Shown piece after piece: positions 1 through 12,600 of a stretch of 64,000 nucleotides of DNA. Position numbers and translations under genes: made by a program. How positions within the stretch are numbered: the first letter of the stretch is position 1; each line of letters begins with the position of its first letter. This DNA comes from Magnolia sinica (lineage: Eukaryota > Streptophyta > Magnoliopsida > Magnoliales > Magnoliaceae): the NCBI RefSeq assembly GCF_029962835.1, contig NC_080577.1, positions 27,076,501 to 27,140,500 of the forward strand, given 5' to 3'. The notes beneath the pieces are model-generated. The model did no database searches, was not told the origin of the DNA, and saw only the letters and a list, made by a program, of their open reading frames with translations.

Positions 1-372
1 ATCCGATTTCCGGTTTGGGGCGTGATAGTAGTGAAGGAAAAGGGGACAAGGAAATTCCTACCGTTGAAACCTCCTTGGGGTTGACAATAATGTTTACATG
101 CCATCTATACCATTCATAACGTCATTCCTACTGGGATTATTTGAGAACACAAATTTTACCCTGATTTAAAACTTTTGTGACCTACGAATATTTCAATTGT
201 GTAAGTTCAATCTTCACGTTTTCGGCCCACTTGAGTATTAGATTTGGCTCATTTTTATACGGATGTCCTGAAATGATCTTATAAAACGGATTTCTCAAAA
301 ACATCACGGTGGGTCTCACTTAGGTTTCCAACGTAGGAACTTCCTATGAAAGGCTTTTGCAGCAAATCTGCA
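1..372. mobile_element. GGGCCCACC-family MITE, cut by the window edge
   Basis: It contains the family's internal landmarks in order: ATTCCTACCGTTGAAACC, a GATGTTTACATGCCATC-like block, a GGCCCACTTGAG block, and the outer end AAACGGATTTCTCAAAAACA followed by GGAACTTCCTATGAAAGGC. Confidence 0.7.
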
Positions 373-390
373 GCATGATTTTTTCAAACA

Positions 391-875
391 CGGATTTCCT
401 GCGAAAGCCTTTTACGCGCTCGAAACTTAGGTGGGGCACATCATAATGTTTTTGAGAAATCTACCCCATCCATCCATTTTTCCTTATCATTTTAGGGCAT
501 TATCCCAAAATTGAGGCAGATCCAAATCTCAAGTGGACCACACCACAGGAAGCAACGGTGATAATGATTCTCACCGTTAAATATTTTTTAGGGCCCACCG
601 TGATATTTATTTGACATCCAACCTATAGATGAGGTCATACAGACGTAGATGATGGAAAAAATAAATAAATATCAACTTGATCCAAAAATTTGGTAGCCCC
701 AGGAAGTTTTTAATGGTGAAAGTTCAATCAACGCTGTGTGGCCCACTTGAAATTTTGATCTAAGTTTTGGGTTCATACCATAAAATTATTTTTAAAAATG
801 TATAGACGGCATGGATTTATGACTAACATCTTGGTGAGAGCCACTTACATCCCAGCGGAAGAATTTCACGTGAAA
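391..875. mobile_element. GGGCCCACC-family MITE, long-ended subfamily
   Basis: It starts CGGATTTCCTGCGAAAGCC, then GGTGGGGCACATCATAATG, a CCATCCATCCATTTTTCC block and TCAAGTGGACCACACCACAG. The right part is the inverted equivalent, ending near CATCTTGGTGAGAGCC. Confidence 0.75.
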
Positions 876-993
876 AGGCAACTACCGCATCCTTGAGAGA
901 GTTAGAGAATAGGGTGAAGAGGCGTGCGAGAGAAGGAAACTCGCTCTTTCAAGCTCGCGCTAAGAGCACCTTCATCCAAACCGTCTGCCTTAT

Positions 994-1044
<51 letters not shown>

Positions 1045-1594
1045 AAACCAAATAAACCATTTAAAATAAAATGCTTGCTAAATATCAATTAAAATAATGA
1101 GAGACAACTCTAGCTGTTTGACTGTTGAACTTTTTAACATTTCCATTGAAAACGGAACTTTAAACCATCCACTCCATGAGGATTTAGTAGGGGTTTTCCA
1201 TGTCCACAATTTTGGATTCTTCATATCCAAACGATGGTCAACATCACTCCACGGAGCGTCAATTGAGCGAATACTGGAGAGATTGTTCATTACGATTCCA
1301 GCCACTGTCCATCCAAAGAGGCAGCATATGAATTTGGACCGTTCCGATTGATGTCTCTATAATCTAATCACATCTCAGACCAGAAAATGCACGTCTGGCA
1401 TGAGCCCAAATGAGAAAATAATCTTTTTATTGGTTTGGAACGTTCTTGCTCGTGAAGGTAAGCAAAACTTTTGAATTCGCATTTCGAAATCCTTTTGTGG
1501 GGTAAGCTACAATGAGGAAACCAAAAACTTCCATGCCTACCCACTGCAATTATCCAAATCAACACAAGGTTACGCAGGCGCTGTGTTCTGGTTG
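876..1594. other. Intergenic stretch downstream of the PPR gene
   Basis: It contains an (AT)n microsatellite at 997-1039. The short open frames in 1078-1565 show no recognisable domain. The PPR transcript's 3' UTR should begin at 1594 and run leftward; no clear AATAAA-type signal was assigned. Confidence 0.6.
997..1039. repeat. (AT)n microsatellite
   Basis: About 21 uninterrupted AT units. Confidence 0.98.
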
Positions 1595-3944
1595 CTAGCC
1601 AAATTCCATGGGGTCAGGCGATTCTATTCCCACCTTTGGCCTCTCTGCCAATCCATCCATCATCATATATATCTTCTCCATCTCTGGTTGTGATCTATCT
1701 CCTACTTTAAATTCATGGACGATTTCATTCAAGTCTATAAGACTACTCCCGGGTGTTACTCTCACCCCTCTTTCCTTCATCATTCCCTTCACCTTAGCAA
1801 CATCCTCCCATCGACCCGCAACTGCAAACACATTCCATAGCAAAGCATAGCGAGAGCCGTTGTATGGTTCCAACTCAATTAGGCGCTTCGCTATCTGCTC
1901 TCCCAATTCAACATCCCCACGGAACCGACATGACCCAAGTAAGCTACTCCACACCATTGATTCTGACCCCTCAGGCATGTTCCTTAAGACCTCCTCTGCC
2001 TCTTGAAGAAGCCCAAACCTACCATAGAGGTTAGCCATGCACCAAAAGTGAGCGAACTTGGGTATAATGCCATATACACGGGTCATTTGATCCAAGTATT
2101 TCTTCCCTTCAAACAACAATCCAGCACGAGCACATGCACATAAGACCCCAACAAAGGTAACTTCATCTGGTAAAAGGCCATTTCCTCCTCGACGCACGTC
2201 ATTGTCGCTGTCTTTATCTTCAGAACCTACAATAATAATAATAATAATAATAAATCAAAGAGTGAAAACAAAGAATAATTCAAAATAATAGGAAACAGAC
2301 TTAAGAGTGTGAACTGTGTAACATGTTGACAAGGAGTTATCTGATACACCACCAGATGATGACACTCTATAACACATGCACAACCCAACTGTCTGCATGG
2401 AATACATGTATCTCACATCCAAGCCATTAAATAGTCGTAGTCAGGACAGTTAATGACTGATCATTGCCCAAAAAACACATGGGATGGATGATCATAACTG
2501 TCCACTGGCGGCCATAAAATGGATACCAAAACAGAAAAAGGTAAGCAATACAAATTTAATACACTAATGTCCATCAAGTGGAAGTTGAAATTTATCCAAT
2601 TGATCTGATTTGTGGGTGTGCCCCACCTTAAGTGGGGTCCACAATTTGGAGGGTTCAGACTGATCTAAGAGTATGCCACATGGAGTGGCAACGAGCAAAT
2701 GTGAGGATGGTGATACTCTAGTAGGGTATTAATGTTCCTTAAAAATAACTTGACAGTCAGGCCAGTGATCCACTAACGACTGATGAAAACACAAATCTAT
2801 GGAAATTCTCCCATGATTAATTGAGGTGATGATAATGAGAACATAACACACCTTGCTGCACCATTTCCTCAAACAAGGCGAGCCCATCTTCTGGAATCCC
2901 TTGAATGCAATGCCCCAAAATCATGGCATTCCAACAAATCAAATTCCTCTCTTCCATCCCATCAAACATTCTCCTTGCATCTTCAGTCCTCTGGCATTTA
3001 CAGTACATGTCAACCAAAGCCGTGTCAAATATCAAACTAGGCTCTACGAAGTTCCTCACCCAAAACCCATGAACACTTCTCCCTTCCTTAAGCCTAGCTG
3101 ACCGACCACATGCTGTAACCGCACTCACCACTGTCGTAGGGCTCGATCTCATTCCCGCCCTTCCCATCTCCCGAAACAGCTTCAGCCCACAACCCGGATT
3201 CCCCCCTCTCAAATACCCTGCAAGCATGACATTCCAAGAAACCACATTTCTCTCCGGCATTACATCAAACAAACTGCGGGCACTAACCAAGTCGCCCATC
3301 TTTGCATACCCATCAACAATCGAGTTCCAAGAAACCAAATCCCTCACAGGCATTGCATCAAACACCTGCCGAGCGCATCCCACGAGCCCGCAGCTCGCAT
3401 ACATATGCACCAAAGCATTCCTCACATGGACAACCGCATCGACCCCATTCTTCACCGCCTGCCCGTGGCACTTCTCGCCATCATCCGCACACCCCTTCTT
3501 CGCGCATGAACTCACCAATGGTGGGAACGTGTAGCTATTCGGTAAGAACCCTCTCCGTAGCATCTCGAAATAGAACTCCACAGCATTGCCAGGATCGGAC
3601 GACTGTGAATACGCCTTGATAACGGTGTTCACGCAGAAAGAGTCGGGGGAATTGATCTGGCGAAATATCAAGACAGTGTAAGTGATATCGCCGGAATCAG
3701 CGGAAAATTTCAAGATACGGCTGGCGGTAAACGGATCCTGGAAAAGGCCAGTGGAGATGAGATGGGATTGGATTTGGAGGAGCTGTTTCATGGATTGGCA
3801 GGAATGGAGAGGAAGGAGAGATGGGTGGTAGAGGGAAATGGTGTTTGGATGGGTAGCGGAAGAAAAGAGTCTGGAGGTGGTGGGATTTGAAGGGGAAATA
3901 AGATTGAAGCGGAGGAGGAATTCACGGAGGGAGGTTCTTGCCAT
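1595..3944 (-). CDS. E-class pentatricopeptide repeat (PPR) protein, two exons
   Basis: Exon 1 is 2852-3944 and exon 2 is 1595-2226; the 625-bp intron has a GT donor (2851-2850) and AG acceptor (2228-2227), and the codon split G|GT gives glycine 365. The joined product is about 574 residues. The N-terminus (MARTSLREFLLRF) is rich in Arg/Ser/Leu and lacks acidic residues except one Glu, which suits an organelle transit peptide. PPR motifs run from about residue 100 to 460, with the PLS signatures VSWNSIV (204-210) and VSWNVML (235-241), then an E-type tail; there is no DYW domain. PLS-class PPR proteins bind organellar RNA for C-to-U editing or processing. By remembered similarity it looks orthologous to Arabidopsis At3g51320; this was not checked. 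Oddity: exon 2 begins with an acidic stretch SEDKDSDNDVRRGG inside a PPR motif. Retaining the intron would end the protein 10 residues past the donor. Confidence 0.94.
2227..2851 (-). other. Intron of the PPR gene
   Basis: GT-AG intron. It has an (ATA)n microsatellite next to the acceptor (about 2229-2252) and, around 2600-2660, short stretches resembling the GGGCCCACC MITE family. PPR genes are usually intronless, so an intron here is unusual. Confidence 0.85.
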
Positions 3945-4289
3945 TCATTTGAGAGTGCGTTTGGAAGGCTTTTTGAATTTGATTGGATTCTCGCCATCAA
4001 CGGGCATTACACTACTTTGTTCGAACTCACAGAAATTACAGGGGTGGCGGCAAAGACTGGAAGTGTATTCCAATACTCCTATTTGCGTTGGAATACGTGG
4101 ACAGTCGATCCGGACCGTCCATTAGTTCATTACATAATTTCATGGGCTACAGCGCTCTAATTACAACGATTGGATGATCCAGTCCATCCGTTGGCGCAGG
4201 AGAGTGCTGAGTGTGGCTGATGGGCCAGGAAAGAAAAAAAGTCGGAATTCGCTCAAAACAGTGGATGTTGGAATACCGTACAATAAAAA

Positions 4290-4725
4290 GCTCTGTGGGG
4301 CCTACCGTGATGTGTGTGTAAAATCCGCTACGTACATCATTTTACTTATATCATGTTAGGATGTGAGGCCGAAAATCAGGCTGACCCAAAATTCAAGTGG
4401 GGCACACCACAGGGAAAACGGGGTTGGAGATGCCCACCATCGAAAACTTCCTGGGGATAAGGGTGAAGTTTATATTCCATCCGAACCGTTCAAAATGTGA
4501 GTCTCACCAGGATGAAGGGTAAAAGAAAATATCAGCCCGATCCAAACTACAGTGGGCACCAAGAAGGTTTCTATGGTAGGCGTCCCCGTCCCCACTCTTC
4601 CCTTTGGTGTGGCCCACTTGAGCTTTGGATCTGCCTTAATCAAGTTTCACTCCTAACATGAGCTGGGAAAATGATGGACGGTGTGGATGTCGCAAACACA
4701 TCATGGTCGTCCTCACATAGCTTTT
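4290..4725. mobile_element. GGGCCCACC-family MITE, complete copy
   Basis: Left end CTCTGTGGGGCCTACCGTGA; right end, read in reverse complement, CTATGTGAGGACGACCATGA. Each half carries the same landmarks in inverted order (TCAAGTGGGGCACACC on the left and GTGTGGCCCACTTGAG on the right), so the whole element is a long imperfect foldback. It lies upstream of the PPR gene. Confidence 0.85.
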
Positions 4726-5934
4726 TCTTGCACTGGCTTCCTAGTTGTGTGGTAGGGAATTCGCATCCACTGTTATAGCTAGAGCCTCCGTATCCTGCTC
4801 TCGGCACAAGTGCCGATGTCAGTTTTGGGTGTGACGTCAGGACAGATCATCGGGTGGGCCACACCATAGATTTGCCGTTGCATGAAAACCGTACCTGTCC
4901 GGTCATCAGGTGCCCCGCGACAGGAAGAACTCCCGGTGACCAGACTCGCTTTTGGGTTCCAGTGTGTGAACGGTGGGTCCTCAGATAAACAATCGGATCT
5001 CAGCCACGTGGAAAATGATGGTTGACATGAGAGAGGCATATATTCCTACCTGATAAATGGCCCGGAACTGACACGTGTGCCATCCCGACCCTAGCCACCC
5101 TATACAATCTGCTGTGGATTTGAATCATAACGGGACACACCATAGGATGAATGTACCATCATTCCAAGTCGACCCACGTTTCTTTTGCAAGTGTTCTAAT
5201 CATCCACCCTAGTTTTCAAATGGCCGAGTTTGGGTGTTCCTTAATCTGGTGGGGCGCACCTGATGACTGGGTCGGATGACATAGACACAACAAAGTGGAC
5301 CCCACATTCCATCTGAAAGTTTCTACGATAAGTGCCACCCTCCCCATTGTTCCCTTTCGTGTGGCCCACCTAGGTTACGGATCAAGCTTGATTTTGAGAT
5401 CTAAGCCTAACATGAGGGACGCATCTAATGGATGGGTTTGATGTCCACTCACACATCACACTGGGCCCCACACAACTTGAGTACGCCTGGCCCTTAAAAG
5501 CCCTAATCACAAGTATTACCCCTAAACGATATAGAAAAAGAGGTTGAGGTTTAAAATTCATCATTGCTCTGGCTAAACATCTGTACGATTGTACAGTCTA
5601 TAGCGGACCAAAATATCTGCCAGATAATGAGCTTGATCTGTGAATACACTCTATGATATGAGCCATCCATTCAATGGATCACCTATTGAATTGATCATAA
5701 CAAAAAATTTGGACAGATCTGGATTTCTTAACATTTGATCAATCTTTCATTTCGTATCCACCTTGCACTTCAATCATCGGTTGGACTTTCCTATCCAATG
5801 TGGAATTGGTCAGTTAGACACATCCAATCTATGCAAATTGCGATCGATGGCCCACTCAAGATCGATTAAAAAATCCGGATAGATTGAAAAAACCTTTTAT
5901 ATAATCCGGCAAGTAATCTTTTGTGATAGTCCAA
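4726..5934. other. Intergenic stretch between the PPR and NHL genes, no gene seen
   Basis: It contains a diverged partial MITE at about 5300-5480 (GTGTGGCCCACCTAGG, then CACACATCACACTGGGCCCC). The rest is anonymous. No open frame with a recognisable domain. Confidence 0.6.
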
Positions 5935-5943
5935 GATGTTACT

Positions 5944-6087
5944 AGGGTTGTCAATGGCTCGGACCTGAGGTTACTGTTCGGGCCAGGCCTGAGGTTGGCT
6001 TTGGCCCAGATTTTGAACGGTTCCGGCGGCTCGGCATATTCAAATTTTCAATTTTGCCAGGCCAGAGCCTGCCCCATTGACAACCCT
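5944..6087. mobile_element. 144-bp MITE with perfect 14-bp TIRs and target duplication
   Basis: The ends are AGGGTTGTCAATGG (5944-5957) and its exact reverse complement CCATTGACAACCCT (6074-6087). Flanks GATGTTACT (5935-5943) and AATGTTACT (6088-6096) match at 8 of 9 positions, a target-site duplication that fits an hAT- or Mutator-type element. The inside is GC-rich and full of GGCC/CCGG motifs (GGGCCAGGCCTGAGG). Confidence 0.9.
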
Positions 6088-6096
6088 AATGTTACT

Positions 6097-6446
6097 TACA
6101 TACGAAATGACATGGACCGGCTAGCAGGCTCACGTCATGTTTAAGCATGCTAAAATGCATTATGCTGAAGCTAAGAAAACCCAATATCTACAGATCAAAC
6201 CTTCATGATGAGCTGATGTTATGGTAATCAACTTGGTGGACCATTCCTAAGCTCCCACAGAACTTGGAGATGTTGTGCATTAGTCCATTTATCCAGACCA
6301 TTTATCTGGTGGGACAGGATGGACCATGATCTGTTGACGGTGGGACGATGCAATGTTGCAACTGGGTGCCACCAGCTTTAGTTCCAGCTTTTAGCCAAAA
6401 AGAAAACCAAATGCCTCTTATAACAAGATCAGCAACTACACCCATT

Positions 6447-6493
<47 letters not shown>

Positions 6494-6639
6494 GCACCAA
6501 ATGTCATGATATTTCATGATTAATCAGTCTGATTTGGTGCAACCAAACAAACCTAAAGGATGAAATGAATGGTGCTAATTATTTGATAAATAGGAACCAA
6601 AACTATAATTTGCTACAACAAACACCATAAAATTACAGG
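6097..6639. other. 3' flank of the NHL gene
   Basis: It should include the NHL 3' UTR (leftward from 6639). A (GA)n microsatellite lies at 6450-6491. Nothing else recognised. Confidence 0.55.
6450..6491. repeat. (GA)n microsatellite
   Basis: About 20 GA units; the Leu-Ser repeat open frame over it is an artefact of the repeat. Confidence 0.98.
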
Positions 6640-9600
6640 CTAAGTAAGAGTTACATTGACCACGATGGAAGAGTCTGTGAAGACGATTTCTTTGGTGGAA
6701 TTATCGGACGTTGGGTGGTCCCCACACTCAAACCTGATCCTCAGATGCAAAGGTTTCGCGAAGACCAAGTCTCTCAGATCATGGTGCGATTCTAACAGCA
6801 ACTGGGCACATGCATCACCACCCCATTTCAGGCTTCTGTCATGGTTGGAGATGTCGAGTACCATCTCTGCAGTTCTCATGTCCTCCTGATCGCGGTGAGA
6901 ACCATGCATATCATTGAGCTTCAAGTAGAGCACCGCATTAACAACAACCTGTATGATAACAGCAGATAATACAGCTACTTGCAACCGAGGTCTTAAAATA
7001 TGCCATAACACCTGTAGGTGTTATGTAAAGAAAAGCTTGTATACTGGCCTTTTTTGGTATATGATGGCCTTTTTTGGTGTGGGTGTGTGTTAACAGCAGA
7101 TAATACAGCTACTTGCAATTGAGGTTTTAAAAAATGCCATAACACACAAGTGTGCATGACATGTTCTTTTCTAAAGAGTCCACCATAAATGGTTCTAAAT
7201 GTCGGTATCGGTCGGCATAACACGTGTGTGCATGACCTAAATGTGCAATAGGTCAAAATCGCGTTTGAGATTTGCTCAAGATGTGTACGTCTTTTTTTTT
7301 TTCTGTCTTTTTTTTCTATTCAGCACAGTTCTACGCCTTTTTCTTCAGTCATAATTGAACCATTATCTCATGGTTGCAACTATTTGTATGCACTGGAATG
7401 CTATGATTTCAAGGAGAATATTAACCAACAAACCTCACTGGTTCCAGGACTGATATTAACAGCACAATTGATATGCACCATGTTATCTTCTTCAGAGCTT
7501 CTATCTGCAGTTTCCTCCTCATCCTGGAAATTCGATACCACCTCAGGTTTTGAGAAGGCAAGGTTATCTAACTCATCATACCACTGTTGAGCAACGCCCA
7601 CCTGCAATCAGTGATGAATTAACCTTTTACACTACGAGTGAAACAAAATTAGTATGAGTTTTTTTTTTTTTTTTTTTTTTGGGGGGTGGGGTTGGTGGCG
7701 GCTTTCATTGTAGTTAGTTGGTACCTTGTCAGAAGATGCAGCCCCACTTTCTGATCCTGAGACTTCAACAGCAGATCCTCTTGCTTGGCACCAGATACAA
7801 CCTTCTTGTAATGGTGCTGCAAGCTCAGTACCCTCTGGAATGTCAATATTCACTCGTATGTCGCACCTTCCTGCATTATACAGAGATAGAAAAAAGAAAA
7901 AAGAAAATCATGAATATGGAATTGAAGCCTGGAATACTTATGCTCAGTTTACAAATAACTATCTTGCTCATTTTCCAAAGAATTGTTCTTGCTCCAGTAC
8001 TACTGAACTACTCTTCCTCTATTATCATTGGTTTTTACTTATTTAATCACGCCTGTGGTAGCTTTCGCTCTCATTGCCGGTTCCAATCCTGAATAAGGGA
8101 AGGTTGATTCAGTTTGGCAGCCAACTTGAAAATTTCGCCACAACTTTTCTCATGAATCCTGAAAATCTGATTATTTATTAGTATTCTTACTATTATTATT
8201 CTCATTTGGTAGGAACTCAGTTTAAGTATAGTGATCCGCCTGCCTCTGCAACATTGACTCCAAGACTATTGACTTCTTGTACAATTGTGTCCTCAAGCAC
8301 ATCTAACGCATGGGCATTTTCACACCGTGCTCGAGTGGGATCACTCGTGTGAGGGGAGGCCCACCCATGTGAAGTGGGGCCCACGAGGAGGGTTCCGCCA
8401 AGGTCCTGACCCATGGGATGTGGGGCCTGGGCTATGAGATAAAGGGATTGATTCGCCATGCTCTATCAATTCGAGCTTTTAGAGCAAGTAGTTAATTGTC
8501 CTGCATCAACATCTCCTCAGACACTAATCTTGTGTCCCCTTCCCAATGGCAACATTTCAAGCAATGGTGACCTCGTTGTCAACAAACCCATGAGAATTAA
8601 ACAGCTGAAACCGAGACGGGTGAAATTAGAGAGTTTTCTAAGCCCTCTCTAACTAGCAAACATGGTGACACTTGCCATCCTGGGACATGTGGGCCATATA
8701 AGCAGTTCATCAAGTAAGCCTCACTTTGTAGACAACCTCACCCAAAAATCAGGCTGGTTCACTGAAAAGGCAGGCCACTGCGTACAATGAATGCGGACAG
8801 TGGGCAGGTTTTTTTTTTTAAGCATCCATTGTTTTCATACGTGTGTGGCCCACATGATGAATTGACCAGCCTTACTTTTGAGCTGGGCTATCTTATGCAG
8901 TTGAGCACATCTGATAAACAGTTCAGATGCTCCGCGCACTACAAGCCGGATGGGAAATGTATAGTTCAGGTCCATGTCACAGAAAAATAACTCAAGGTTG
9001 AATGTAATTGAGGTTGGGGAAAAGTTTCAAACATGGGTAGGATTTGAGCATAAGGTAGCGGTTTCATAATTTCCCATTTTGCTTGCTTTTCTTTCCAAGT
9101 ATGTCCTCATCACTATTCTTTATTGTGCAAATGTTGCTCAGTATGATGTTTAAATTTCTTGATCGAGCCCATTCTAAGTAATTCATTCTCTGTTTCCAAA
9201 TTTTCACTACCACTTCAATCATTGAACTCAAATTCAGAAATGTAATTTGAAGGATAGCAATCTTGAGTAAATGATGAGCACACAACCTAGCGAGACTGTA
9301 ATACTTTGGCAAGGGAAATTCTGATGATATGACCTTAAATAGCAAAGAACAGTATACCTGGTAGCACATCAAAATACTGAAGATGATCATTTCTTGGTCT
9401 CCCATATAAATCTTCACTGTCACATCAGTAATGATGATTCAATATTAGTAAGAATTTGAGACATGGATGCAAAAAGGATAGCGTTTGGATACATGGAATC
9501 CAACGGAAAAATATGGACAAAAACAACAATCATCTAATGATTATTTCCATGAACATGGTTGAAAAGGAATTTCACATCCAAGATTCTGTTTGGATAGAAA

Positions 9601-12600
9601 GTGTTATCCTCAAATTCATTAGACAATAGTTACCTAGTTTCTTGTGCTAGAGAATCCAAACTGGGGATAAGTGCAATGAGTACTTTGTGAATCCACGTAT
9701 CCAAACAGCCCAACTGTCTTTTCAGTGGAACACAATTTTCCATTTCCACATGGATTCCACATATCCAAACATGCCCTAAATAAATTGCATAATTTAACAG
9801 CTGAATGCTAACTAACAATAATTATTTATGCATTGAAACACACATACTGGACAACAAAAAATCCCCTCACCGAACAGAAACCCTCTCCAGAGGGTAAGCT
9901 AACCAATATGGTAGCCCAAGAATCCCAAAGTTTGAAAACTGTAGACTTGAGACATCTCTAGATCCTTTATGAAACTTCAAAACTCTCTGACCAGCTTTTT
10001 GAGCATGTACATGAAACTAGCATCACTAAAACAGTAACAAATGCAAACAGGACAATAGTCAATAATAAAGGGACTGAAATTACTAACCCACTGAAGACTC
10101 GGTACCTGTATCGCAAAATACTATATCACTCTGAATAGTCGCAAAGGACGACATCAACCCAGCATATGAAAGTCCTAATGAATAGCTAGGATCTACATTC
10201 TGCTGCAACCAATCACCTAAAATCTCCTTCAACAAGGATACTTTCCTCATGATCATCTGCCCACAGATCTCCATAATCTTTGGAAATCCTTGAGAAAATT
10301 AACAAGTCAATGTTAGGGATGAATATTTGATAGAGCATAATATAGATAAAAAAGATAAACCAGTTAAACACATACCTTTAAGTACTTCTTTGATCTCCCC
10401 TGTAGCTGCATCCATAATCCATAAAGTTTCAAAACTGTAGATTAACGCAATAAGCAAGAGCGGCCTTTTAGACAATGGTCACAATACTGAATGCATTTAA
10501 ATTAACAACGGTAAAGCATGCTAGAAATAGAATACATGGAGCTCCTACAAAAATTATACCCTGTATTTACTAACTCCAGTACATTTATGGGTTTCACCAA
10601 AGCAGATTGCTTTCTCCAAATAGTATACATTCATGGGAAGAAGCTACAAAAAGGCAAGAAAATACAACAGACAAGCCACTGATTCCAGAATCGCAAAAGC
10701 ATTTTCTGACAATTTCACTCTGATCTCAAAGAAGCATAATTTGCAGAGATGAGTACCATTTATAATTGCCATAATATGACTGTGGCATGGCTGGGAAAAT
10801 ATTGGCATGACGGGATCTGAAAACCAACCCCTCATCACACAGAAGTCTGGTTGCTATAAGCTTCTGCAGAACCAGGTTCCTCGCATGCAAGGAAAGAGCT
10901 GCATATTCCTCCTCAATATGTATAAGTACAACTAAATTTGAATTTCGAAGTAGATAGAGATTCAAGGTTTTAAATCGGTGCATCCAGCATTGTACCATTC
11001 ACCCATGATACAGCTCATATCACCCCTGTCTCGGGCCAGTGGAGCTGTATGGTTCATGGGCAATGCTGGTATATATTGGGCAATACGTAGCATTTGGATG
11101 GTACTTTAAAACAAATGGTAGAGAACCAACTTTCAATCATAACAGCAAAATCATCAACACAATCATCAGGCCTAGCCCCAGGTATTCGGGGTTGGCTTTA
11201 TGAGTCCTGTTTCACCAATGGCTTGAAAAGAGGTTCAACAAACAGCTGCCAACCAGTCATCAAACCTCCTTTTATCCAGGCTGTGGAGGGTTAGTTGCGA
11301 TTGCTACATGTGAAAAAAAAAATTGGTGACAATTAAGATTTCCCTAGGATGCCTAACAAATTGAATAACAATTACTAGTCTAATAAAGTGGAAACAACCA
11401 TATAGCAATTTCCTTCGGTGGCATTCATATTGGAGATACAGGCTATGAATTGCAATTCCATTGCTTTCAAGTGGGACTTGAAATAAATGTACCTTTGAGG
11501 CTACTTCCTGATTTTGAATACTAGAAAGCATCACCAAATTTTTGTAATTTTCCTTTTGATTAAACATGAATTTGTAATTCAATTCAGCTGTGAATCCAAA
11601 TGAAGCCTAAAGGAGTGATTGAAACAAGTTGCTCTGATGGGAAGAGAGAAGGCCCATCGAAATTAATTAAATTGGCAAAATAAGTGGAAAATTTAACACT
11701 GTTAGTGCACTGATTTGTGCACCTATTTGTCAATCACGTGCGTCTATGTGTCAATGAGTCAGTTGAGCCCTTGGAAGCCGAAGACCGAAGACATAAGAGG
11801 ACAAGAAGCATCAAGGAAGCGAAAAACAAGTAAATTGAGGTACCTTGGTGACCCTAACCTTAGATCCAAAACAACCTAGCCTCTAGATGATCCTAACATT
11901 TATAGGTAAACATTTTATTGATCATTCCATAGCCTTAGGAGCCAAATTGGAATATGATAAGATAAGCTAAAAGAGGTGTAGAGTTGTTGTAAACCAATTT
12001 GCCCAAAACAGCAAACTTTCGAGCAAAGCTCAATTTACTTTGATTGATCAAGTCGATTGATCGAAAGTAGAGCTCGATTGATTGATCGTGGCCAAAACTA
12101 TCTAGCGATTTTTCTTGCATAAATCGATAGAGTTCGATCGACCAAGGATACCGTTATTTGCCCGTTTTATAGCCGTTGCAAACCAAAAATCTATATAAAG
12201 GGCATTCTCGCATTATGCTTCATGATGGATTTTTGGTGCAATAGAAGCCTAAGTGATTCTCCACTCATATCCCTCATTCTAAGCCTCTAAACCAAATAGA
12301 ATCAAGTCTTCTTCTTGAGCTTTATCACTCTAATGAGGATTCCAACCTCGGTTATGAAGATGAACTTGATCTCTCAATTGTTCTAAAGATTAAACATGAA
12401 CCTATAGTCAAATCCTTATCTAAATTCCCTAGAACACCCATCTAGGTGAATCCCCCCCATTGGAAAACAATTATTCCTTTAGTTGTACGAGATTCCACCA
12501 TCACCCCACCACTTTGGTAACCTCATTGGTACATCGAATGTAAGATGTTTGTTCATGGAGCTAAACCAACAGCATCAACGAACGTGGGAGCAATTGAGAA

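Noticed and set aside
3226..3619. Plus-strand open frames antisense to the PPR exon
   Set aside because: They are shadows of the minus-strand PPR gene, which has clear domains and a matching intron.
6302..6517. Open frame with a Leu-Ser repeat protein
   Set aside because: It is a translation of the (GA)n microsatellite; the same applies to Arg-Glu frames at 35497-35876 and the frame at 57258-57476.
7718..8092. Plus-strand open frames over NHL exon 15 and its intron
   Set aside because: No domain; the minus strand carries the conserved exon with proper splice sites.
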